NCBI GenBank assembly: GCA_001464165.1
Contig: LNEX01000245.1
Coordinates: 1 to 12,101, forward strand
Origin: a bacterium Ga0077546
GTDB lineage: Bacteria; Cyanobacteriota; Vampirovibrionia; Obscuribacterales; Obscuribacteraceae
Length of the DNA: 12,101 nt
Direction: 5' to 3'
The notes beneath the pieces were generated by a model. The model saw only the letters and a program-made list of their open reading frames with translations. It searched no databases and was not told the origin of the DNA. A program made the translations under genes and the position numbers. This document shows, in pieces, positions 6,535 through 12,101 of the stretch (its first letter is position 1; every line of letters begins with the position of its first letter).

Positions 6535-8070
6535 TTCGATTAGTTTCCAATAGCGCAAAGAATAATCATTGCTCCCGGTTAGGGCGTTCTCACCGCTGGG
6601 GGTAAAGGCTAGGCCGAACATGCCGTAGGCGTTTAAGGTGAAGGAACAGGTTTCAGTACCTCGCTCGACGTCCCAGACACGGAAGGTTTTATCAAGACTA
6701 CCGCTGGCCACTTTGCTATCAGACTTAATAAAACGGGCATTACAGACCCAATCACCGTGGCCAATGAATTGCTTGAGCTCACTGCCGCTGCCGACATCCC
6801 AGGTTCTAATAGTGAGGTCACGACTAGCAGTTAAAAGCTTGCTGCCATCAGCCGAGAAGCCCACGACAGTGACGTCGCCTCTATGCCCGGTGAAGCGGCG
6901 AATAACCGAACCATCACGCACGCGCCAGAGTGTCACGACTTTGTCGCTGCCGCCGCTGGCAACTTGCTCGCCATCTGGGCTGAAGGCAACACAGCGTATG
7001 GTGCCCTGACCCTGGCAAAGTTGCAACTGGGTGCCATTGAGAACATCCCAGATGCGCACGGTACCGTCATAGCCGCATGATGCCGCCTTATTACCCGAGG
7101 GTGAATAGGTGCAGGCTAAGACAATATTACCGTGGCCTACGAGCTTCTTCAGCTGGGCGCCTGAATCGAGATCCCAGATGCGCACGGATGAATCACCACT
7201 GGCAGAGATTGCCGTGTTACTGCTGGGCGAGAAGGCCACTGAGTTGACATTGTCTTCGTGGCCGTCAAATCGTTTGAGCTCTTTGCCTGCGCTCAAATCC
7301 CAGAGACGCACCGAGTCGTCGTCACTACCCGACAGAGCCCGGTTGCCATCAGCCGAAATGGCCAAGCCCTTAGTCCAGCTAATGTGGCCAGTCATCTTGA
7401 ATAGCTCTTCGGCCTTCTTTACTATTCCCCCAGATTTAAGCTCACCGGCTATGCCGCGCACTGAGGCAATCTGTGTAGGGGCAGGTTCAGATGGACTAAC
7501 GGCTTTGGCCGCTTCTCGAACATTCTGGCTAGGTTCGGAATTAGATTGTGATTTAGTTTCCGGCGATGTCTCAACCTTTGAGCCAGTGCGCGAAAGTGAT
7601 TTAGCTTCTTCACTCTCTCCAATTTGGGCTTTACTTACTGGTTCAGACTTGGCTTGTTCAGACTGCGGCGGAATCTCGCCAGCCGTTTGTGAAGGATCGC
7701 CAGAAGCAGTCTCCGAGCCCTTATCGCTTGAGCCTAGCGCCTCCAGGCGAGCGGCGATGGCATCAGCCTTAGAAGAGTTTCCCAAAGCCAGATAAACCTT
7801 GCGCAAAAGAGTCAAGCTGGTCTTCAGCTCCTCACTCTGAGTGGCAATTTTCTCAGCCTCCCTTACAGCATTCAACAGGCTTTGTTCGGCCTTCTCATAG
7901 TCATGTTCGTCAAAGAATTTGCTACCACTTTCGTTGAATGCTCGCCATATAATTTCTTCAGCTTGAGCCGGCAAGAAAGAATTAAAAGAGAGTGCCATCG
8001 CGGCCACGGCCAACAGCTTGCAAGAGAAACGCTTAGATGCTCGCATTGCCGAATTCAGTTGCTCTGTCAC
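6532..8070 (-). CDS. Exported protein with TPR-like region, Ser/Glu-rich linker and seven-bladed WD40 propeller
   Basis: A 512-aa protein, likely exported and acting as a protein-binding scaffold. A signal peptide covers residues 1-38 (basic n-region ASKRFSCK, hydrophobic LLAVAAMALSF, likely cut after AQA). Residues 44-112 form a TPR-like helical pair (FFDEHDYEKAEQSLLNAV). Residues 113-205 are a low-complexity Ser/Glu/Pro linker. Residues about 226-512 contain seven WD40 repeats, each ending like SVRLWD, SVRIWD, TVRIWD, TLWRV, TIRTWD, FRVWD and LRYWK, enough to close one propeller. The start is GTG at 8070, with AAGGAG ten bases upstream. GTG overlaps the TGA of the preceding frame (GTGA, 8067-8070), so translation is likely coupled to the caspase gene. 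The signal peptide makes a periplasmic or cell-surface site likely. Binding partner unknown. Confidence 0.88.
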   Translation of the reverse strand: MTEQLNSAMRASKRFSCKLLAVAAMALSFNSFLPAQAEEIIWRAFNESGSKFFDEHDYEKAEQSLLNAVREAEKIATQSEELKTSLTLLRKVYLALGNSSKADAIAARLEALGSSDKGSETASGDPSQTAGEIPPQSEQAKSEPVSKAQIGESEEAKSLSRTGSKVETSPETKSQSNSEPSQNVREAAKAVSPSEPAPTQIASVRGIAGELKSGGIVKKAEELFKMTGHISWTKGLAISADGNRALSGSDDDSVRLWDLSAGKELKRFDGHEDNVNSVAFSPSSNTAISASGDSSVRIWDLDSGAQLKKLVGHGNIVLACTYSPSGNKAASCGYDGTVRIWDVLNGTQLQLCQGQGTIRCVAFSPDGEQVASGGSDKVVTLWRVRDGSVIRRFTGHRGDVTVVGFSADGSKLLTASRDLTIRTWDVGSGSELKQFIGHGDWVCNARFIKSDSKVASGSLDKTFRVWDVERGTETCSFTLNAYGMFGLAFTPSGENALTGSNDYSLRYWKLIE

Positions 8071-8351
8071 TTACGACTTGCTCCTTTGTGTCTACGTCCA
8101 TAACTTGAATGAGCTGGTGTCTTGCCCTGGCCACCGCCAGTTTTACCAGTACCAAATTTACCACTATTAGAGGTACCGTCTTTGCTTTGACCGTCAACGG
8201 CATCAGGCAGCTCAATTGGCCCCAAACCAGGAGATGGAGCCGCAGGCTTTACACCAATAATTAAATCACTGCCGCGCCATTTACTGCGCATAACTGGCGT
8301 TTGCAACAAACCTCTATCGCGCAACACTTCGCGCTGCACTTCCGCCTCCAT
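8067..8351 (-). CDS. Out-of-frame C-terminal part of the caspase-like gene plus Gly/Lys-rich tail
   Basis: This 94-codon frame reads as the missing end of the caspase-like domain. It has MEAEVQREVLRDRGLLQTPV then MRSKWRGSDLIIGV, the pattern that follows VFTRYL in intact C14-type proteins (helix, xxQTPxxxS, W-G-dLxL). It is preceded in the same frame by LGDAYSY (8372-8352), also typical, up to a TAG at 8375-8373. The ATG at 8351 has no SD, so independent translation is doubtful. The last 45 residues are low-complexity and basic (FGTGKTGGGQGK, RRHKGASRK). The stop TGA overlaps the WD40 GTG. I treat it as the broken-off end of the 8356-10815 gene. If the frames are joined, the protein would be about 915 aa. 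A sequencing error remains possible. Confidence 0.75.
   Translation of the reverse strand: MEAEVQREVLRDRGLLQTPVMRSKWRGSDLIIGVKPAAPSPGLGPIELPDAVDGQSKDGTSNSGKFGTGKTGGGQGKTPAHSSYGRRHKGASRK
8081..8086 (-). promoter_or_regulatory. Shine-Dalgarno site for the WD40 gene
   Basis: AAGGAG on the minus strand lies inside the end of the preceding frame, ten bases before GTG 8070. It supports the GTG over the in-frame ATG at 8046, which has no comparable site. Confidence 0.6.
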
Positions 8352-8355
8352 GTAG

Positions 8356-8376
8356 CTATAAGCATCGCCAAGCTAG
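8356..8376 (-). other. Frameshift or small deletion in the caspase-like domain
   Basis: Frame 1 reads ...SVFTRYL up to CTA at 8376-8374, then AWRCL and TAG (8358-8356). The +1 frame opens only after its own TAG at 8375-8373, then reads LGDAYSYMEAEVQ. Similar proteins usually carry about ten more residues between FTRYL and the LGDAY-like helix. A small deletion not divisible by three is therefore more likely than a single base slip. A +1 programmed shift would have to occur within 8372-8358, for example at TTA TAG C; I see no strong stimulator. Confidence 0.65.
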
Positions 8377-10815
8377 ATAGCGAGTAAAAACGCTGCCCTC
8401 ATAACGCTGAGATTCCCACGAGCGCTGATCTGGTTTACTTGAAGAAATGACGAGCTGACCGGTGCCCTGCACAATCGGGTCGACATCGACATTGCCGGCC
8501 CTGACAATAGCTTTGCCGCTAGATGGTGCTGTTACTCCACTATGGCAAGCATCAAGCACAAGCATCACTCTGTCGCTATGAACCCGCGCTTTGATAATGC
8601 GGGCTAAGTCTTGCATGGCAATACCAGTGGCATAAAGATCTGATGGATCGGTATCGTGGGCCACCAAATAGTTAACACCACCGATATCTAAACTAGACGG
8701 ACTACCATGAGTTGAAAAATAGATCACAACCAAGTCATCTTTCTCAGCCACCCGCGGCAACCATTTACTTCCCAGCAGTGAAAGAATATTAGCCCTGGTA
8801 GCAGCTTCGTTAGTGAGAACCTGCACATGATCAGGAGCAAAATTTCTTTCTTTGATCAAAAATTCGCTAAAGTCTTGAGCGTCTTTGGCAGCATAGCGAA
8901 GATTGATCTTTGGGTCTTTAAACCGGCCAGTGCCGATAATTAGAGCCCATTTATCGCGAATCGGTCGATTGATTTCTACTTGCGAATTATCTGCCGTCTC
9001 TGCGCTTGCCCCAGCAGAACTTGCACTAGCACTAATATCTGAACTGCCCGAGGCTGCCTTGCGCACAAGATCTTCTTGGCGGTCATATTTACGTTTTTGC
9101 TTATAAGCCTCTACTGCTTGCTCGGCACGCTTCGATATTTCAGTGGGCATGGCATGTTCGCTCCACCCATGAGCGGCACGCAGCATGCGAGTATCAGAAA
9201 AAATTGAGCCCGCTTCTTCAAGCTTTGAACCTAGCATAAATTGCTTGGCACACTGCTCAAGAGAAAACACTGCATACTTCTGATTGCCGTCACCTGACTG
9301 ACTAAGCTTGGTCAAAGCTGTTCGGAATAGGGCTTCAGCCTCCACCAATGAATGCTTCTTCAAATAGATATGACCGAGAAGCAAAAGACTATTGGCGCCA
9401 GTAGTGCTAGCTGCCCTTGCACTAGAGCCGAGCCTACCCTGGTCAAGCTTAATTGACTGTCTTACTAGTTTTTCAGCCGAGGTAAAATCACCAACCGCTA
9501 AATCAAACAGAGCCAAGCGACTGTAGTTAGCAGCTTGCTCAATATTGCCACCAGTATTAGCTCCGGTTCCGCCCACGCTTCCGGCTCCAGACTCAATCTT
9601 TGCCGCTAGCTCTTTGCGCTTATTTTCCATTAGAGCAGGGTTGAGCTTGCTCGCCTCAGTCAGGTCATCAGCAGCGCCGCCGACATCTCCCAGCGAAAGC
9701 AAAGTCATGGCCCTCGAGTAAAGACCATCGGCATTTCTAGTAATTAGCAAGGCTTTGTCAAGATCGGCCTTGCTATCTTCATAGCTGCCTTGAGCCGCCT
9801 TTATGGTGGCACGATCAACTAAGGCGCCCTGAATTCGAGGACTAATCTTCAGAGCAGCATCAAGATGGCCGAGAGCGGCGGCACTATCGCCTTTAGCAAG
9901 CAGCACATGGCCCAGCCTAGATTGGGCCATGGCATTCTCTGGCAGCAAGCGCACGCCATTTTCTAAATCACTTAGGGCCTTCTCAAGGTCGGCAAGCTGA
10001 TAATATGCCATGCCGCGATAGACGTAATCTAAGCCCTTCTTCTGCGAGCGAGCAAGATTTTTTGAGTAATATGCAATGGCTTGGTTAAACTGATCGGTAG
10101 CGCCCTTGGTATCACCTTTAAGCTTTAGAGCTTCGCCCCACTCATAGTGCACGTCAAACTCTTTGCTGCCCCCTTTCTTGAGAATATACTCGTAGTCAGC
10201 AATAGCATCGTTGTAAGCATTGAGTTGCAATTTGCACTCTGCTCTTTCTCGGCGAACAGGAAGGGAGCTCGCATTAAATTTCAAATACTGATCGAAGTCT
10301 TTGCTAGCTCCAGCAAAATCGCCATTCTCTTTCAACGCCTGCGCCCGCAGAAGCAGTGCCCGGCTATCTTTCGGGTCAAGGCGCAAGACTTCGCCATAGT
10401 CACGCACTGCTGCATCTTTATCACCAAGGCGAGCGAGAAGCTCACCTCGCTGTAGATAAATTTCAACTACATTAGGGTTGGCCTTGATTGCTTGCTCGTA
10501 GTCAGCCAGGGCGCCGTCATTGTCTTTCAGCTCGCTACGGGCCGCCGCCCGACTAAGGTAAGCTTCGTAGACCCCGGGGTGGTCCTTGAGAACTTTAGTA
10601 AAAGTGGCAACAGCGTTCTCATAGTCTTTTTTCTTTAAACTGCGCTGGCCCTTTTCTAGTAGCTTGGCATAAGGTGGCTCAGAGGCTAAGGCCGCTGGCA
10701 AGAGGGTCAGACCAGAGGCCGGAATCACCATCAAAGCCAAACCGAGAGCAAGGCTGCGAGATTGGCTGCGAGACAGGATTAGAGAAAGACCATGAGCACT
10801 AGGAACAATTTTCAC
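8356..10815 (-). CDS. Exported TPR protein with C-terminal caspase-like (peptidase C14) domain, frame broken near its end
   Basis: An exported TPR-protease. From GTG 10815 it has 819 codons. A signal peptide spans residues 1-45 (LALGLALMVIPASGLTLLPA, cut after ALA). Residues about 48-380 hold some eight to ten TPR units (e.g. DYENAVATFTKVLKDHPG, DAAVRDYGEVLRLDP). More TPR-like helices occupy 420-570, then a Ser/Ala-rich linker near 580-610. The caspase p20-like part begins at DKWALIIGTGRFKD. It keeps both catalytic residues: H703 in YFSTHGS and C757 in LDACHSG. Peptidases of this class usually cut after a basic or acidic residue, but the specificity here is unknown. The last part of the domain is in another frame (8067-8375). 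Upstream TTG (10833) and ATG (10821) are in frame, but AAGGGAG sits six bases before the GTG. First gene of the operon with WD40. Confidence 0.85.
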   Translation of the reverse strand: MKIVPSAHGLSLILSRSQSRSLALGLALMVIPASGLTLLPAALASEPPYAKLLEKGQRSLKKKDYENAVATFTKVLKDHPGVYEAYLSRAAARSELKDNDGALADYEQAIKANPNVVEIYLQRGELLARLGDKDAAVRDYGEVLRLDPKDSRALLLRAQALKENGDFAGASKDFDQYLKFNASSLPVRRERAECKLQLNAYNDAIADYEYILKKGGSKEFDVHYEWGEALKLKGDTKGATDQFNQAIAYYSKNLARSQKKGLDYVYRGMAYYQLADLEKALSDLENGVRLLPENAMAQSRLGHVLLAKGDSAAALGHLDAALKISPRIQGALVDRATIKAAQGSYEDSKADLDKALLITRNADGLYSRAMTLLSLGDVGGAADDLTEASKLNPALMENKRKELAAKIESGAGSVGGTGANTGGNIEQAANYSRLALFDLAVGDFTSAEKLVRQSIKLDQGRLGSSARAASTTGANSLLLLGHIYLKKHSLVEAEALFRTALTKLSQSGDGNQKYAVFSLEQCAKQFMLGSKLEEAGSIFSDTRMLRAAHGWSEHAMPTEISKRAEQAVEAYKQKRKYDRQEDLVRKAASGSSDISASASSAGASAETADNSQVEINRPIRDKWALIIGTGRFKDPKINLRYAAKDAQDFSEFLIKERNFAPDHVQVLTNEAATRANILSLLGSKWLPRVAEKDDLVVIYFSTHGSPSSLDIGGVNYLVAHDTDPSDLYATGIAMQDLARIIKARVHSDRVMLVLDACHSGVTAPSSGKAIVRAGNVDVDPIVQGTGQLVISSSKPDQRSWESQRYEGSVFTRYLAWRCL

Positions 10816-10821
10816 TGTCAT

Positions 10822-10828
10822 CTCCCTT
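10822..10828 (-). promoter_or_regulatory. Shine-Dalgarno site that decides the TPR-caspase start
   Basis: AAGGGAG on the minus strand directly abuts the ATG at 10821 (spacing zero, not usable), but lies six bases before the in-frame GTG at 10815. The TTG at 10833 is upstream of it. The GTG start keeps the full signal peptide. Confidence 0.6.
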
Positions 10829-10833
10829 GCCAA

Positions 10834-10847
10834 AAAGCCGCGGCTTT
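10834..10847. promoter_or_regulatory. Perfect 14-bp palindrome in the divergent caspase/kinase promoter region
   Basis: AAAGCCGCGGCTTT reads the same on both strands, centred between 10840 and 10841, just upstream of the caspase SD. With no loop it is a poor RNA hairpin but a good dimeric-protein operator. A second perfect palindrome, ATCTATAGAT, lies at 10866-10875. No convincing -35/-10 pair for the minus strand was found near them. Confidence 0.45.
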
Positions 10848-10959
10848 GCGAAACACTACTTTAACATCTATAGATAAGCATTTTAGGAGGACGCCCTTTC
10901 AAGGAGGCCAAACACCCACAAACAGGCCCGATTAACTCTCTAAACTATCACCTGGCTAG

Positions 10960-10988
10960 TTGTTGGGCAAAATGGGCAGATATATATT
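10960..10988 (+). promoter_or_regulatory. Probable sigma70-type promoter of the kinase gene
   Basis: TTGTTG (10960-10965) and TATATT (10983-10988) are 17 bases apart. Transcription would start near 10995, giving a leader of about 20 bases. The rest of 10848-10959 holds no gene; two SD-like AGGAGG strings (10884-10889, 10902-10907) are not followed by a start codon. Confidence 0.5.
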
Positions 10989-10999
10989 TCAGGCTTACC

Positions 11000-11004
11000 A
11001 AGGA
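11000..11004 (+). promoter_or_regulatory. Shine-Dalgarno site of the kinase gene
   Basis: AAGGA lies ten bases before ATG 11015 and supports that start. Confidence 0.5.
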
Positions 11005-11014
11005 CCAGTTTAAT

Positions 11015-12101
11015 ATGAAACCAGTACGCAACAAGGAGGCAAAGGCTGAGCAAGCCAAACTTGTGGTGGACGACATGTCTCTGGTTTCAGACCCCAGCAC
11101 AGAAGCGACAGAAGACACATCAAAAGACTCAGTAGAAGAATCAGTAGAAGAATCAAAAGGCGAAAAACCAGATCCCGACATCGGACGCATCATTGCCCAG
11201 CAATACCAGCTGCTTGAGCGCATTGGCGAAGGGGGGATGAGTACAGTTTATCGAGCCAAGCATCTAGCTCTAGACAAAGAAGCGCAAGAGAAAGAAGTAG
11301 CTGTGAAGTTACTAGTTCAACCACGGACAAAAGATGCAACAATTTTAAAACGCTTCAAGCAAGAAGCCGTTGCCATTAGCAAACTAGACCACAGCAACAT
11401 TGTCAGACTGCGCGACTACGGTGTAGACAACGAAGGCGAACCCTACCTTGTGATGGATCTAGTTGACGGACAGTCGTTGGCTCAGCTTCTCGAGGCGAAA
11501 CACAAGTTTTCACTACAAGACTCGTTCAGCATCATTAGCCAAACTCTATCGGCTTTGGCGCACGCACATTCGCAAGAAATAGTGCACCGCGATATCAAAC
11601 CTAGCAACATAATGATTAGCTTTGACACTGCTGGTAAACCAATTGTGCAAGTCGTAGATTTTGGTATCGCCAAGCTAAATGTAGTCGACGACACTAGCGT
11701 CTTAACTCGCACTGGTGACATGTTCGGCAGCCCGCACTACATGAGCCCAGAACAATGCCTGGGCGACCAAGTTGACTGTCGCAGCGATCTCTACTCTTTA
11801 GGTTGCCTGCTCTACGAACTGCTAGAAGGTCATCCACCCTATCAGGCAGACAATCTGCTGCGCGTCTTACACATGCATATTTCAGACAAGCCTCCTAAGT
11901 TGAGCGAAAACCCCTCAGCCAAATTGCCTGCCAACCTGCTCGATGGCTTTGTCGCAAAAGCCATGGCCCGAGAGCAAGCTAATCGATACGCCAGTGCCGA
12001 AGCCATGCAGAGCGATATAAATATTTTATTGCACGGCAATAGCAGCAGTTTGTCTTTTAGAAAAGGCGAAATTGAAAAAAACATAAAGACACAAGAAAAC
12101 T
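11015..12101 (+). CDS. Hanks-type (PknB-like) Ser/Thr protein kinase, 3' end outside the window
   Basis: A eukaryote-like protein kinase; 362 codons are visible and the frame is still open at the edge. Residues 1-58 are a polar acidic leader. The kinase domain runs from about 64 to 340. Motifs: Gly-rich loop GEGGMSTVY (71-79), EVAVKLL with K98, VHRDIKPSNIM with D193 and N198, VDFGIAK with D215, activation segment through GSPHYMSPEQ, then CRSDLYSLGCLLYELLEGHPPY. All catalytic residues are present, so it should be active. A short insertion (LDKEAQEKE) precedes the catalytic Lys. HRD Arg192 suggests control by activation-loop phosphorylation, with Thr/Ser at 228-239 as candidates. The start is ATG with AAGGA ten bases upstream. 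Divergent from the TPR-caspase/WD40 operon. Any sensor or membrane segment downstream of residue 340 cannot be seen. Confidence 0.92.
   Translation, partial: MKPVRNKEAKAEQAKLVVDDMSLVSDPSTEATEDTSKDSVEESVEESKGEKPDPDIGRIIAQQYQLLERIGEGGMSTVYRAKHLALDKEAQEKEVAVKLLVQPRTKDATILKRFKQEAVAISKLDHSNIVRLRDYGVDNEGEPYLVMDLVDGQSLAQLLEAKHKFSLQDSFSIISQTLSALAHAHSQEIVHRDIKPSNIMISFDTAGKPIVQVVDFGIAKLNVVDDTSVLTRTGDMFGSPHYMSPEQCLGDQVDCRSDLYSLGCLLYELLEGHPPYQADNLLRVLHMHISDKPPKLSENPSAKLPANLLDGFVAKAMAREQANRYASAEAMQSDINILLHGNSSSLSFRKGEIEKNIKTQEN
11129..11152 (+). repeat. Tandem 12-bp repeat coding SVEE twice
   Basis: TCAGTAGAAGAA occurs twice in a row in the acidic kinase leader, giving SVEESVEES. It keeps frame and could expand or contract without harm to the kinase domain. 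Confidence 0.7.

Noticed and set aside
7045..7187. 17-nt exact repeat ATCCCAGATGCGCACGG at 7045-7061 and 7171-7187
   Set aside because: It encodes the equivalent VRIWD end of two WD40 blades. It is explained by protein repeat structure rather than a separate DNA element.
7109..7795. Long plus-strand frame (228 codons) inside the WD40 gene
   Set aside because: It is antisense to a clearly coding gene with signal peptide, linker and seven WD repeats. Its product is Ser/Leu-rich with no domain pattern, and it has no upstream promoter or SD.
10948..12084. Minus-strand frames opposite the kinase gene
   Set aside because: The plus strand encodes every expected kinase motif in order; the minus frames are Ser-rich shadows.

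Overview
The window is bacterial, gene-dense and of moderate G+C. It has short intergenic gaps, Shine-Dalgarno (SD) sites, and several GTG starts. Two traits hint at a lineage rich in eukaryote-like signalling domains: exported TPR-caspase and WD40 proteins, and a Hanks-type Ser/Thr kinase. Cyanobacteria or their non-photosynthetic relatives (Vampirovibrionia/Obscuribacterales) would fit, as would other large-genome phyla. This is a guess from gene content; no rRNA or marker gene is present. I saw no RNA gene, transposase or CRISPR array.

Left part (1-3300): a small membrane protein of unknown function lies at the left edge. It is followed by a compact sulfide/persulfide module. A TauE/SafE (TSUP) anion exporter and a CstB-like persulfide dioxygenase-rhodanese form a minus-strand pair, divergent from an ArsR-family repressor gene. 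The 187-bp gap between them holds a strong sigma70-like promoter (TTGACC-N17-TATAGT) for the pair. A perfect 10-bp inverted repeat there has one arm overlapping that promoter and the other just ahead of arsR. The simplest model is that the repressor shuts off both directions until sulfur stress releases it.

Middle (3244-6401): a PQ-loop/SWEET-like membrane protein converges on and overlaps the arsR 3' end. It is divergent from a secreted M23 (LytM-type) peptidoglycan endopeptidase. Next comes a UDP-galactopyranose-mutase/amine-oxidase-like FAD oxidoreductase on the minus strand. These look like independent transcription units.

Right part (6402-12101): a signalling-type locus. A minus-strand operon encodes an exported TPR protein with a C-terminal caspase-like (peptidase C14) domain, then an exported protein with a TPR-like helical region and a complete seven-bladed WD40 propeller. 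The two reading frames overlap as GTGA. The caspase gene is interrupted: its frame ends at 8356, while the rest of the caspase domain continues in the +1 frame to 8067. This is a frameshift, or a small deletion, just after the catalytic His and Cys. Divergent from this operon is a Hanks-type Ser/Thr kinase that runs off the right edge. The shared 200-bp promoter region contains a perfect 14-bp palindrome. Kinase, caspase and WD40 scaffold together suggest a protein-based signalling or proteolysis module, but that link is inferred from proximity only.
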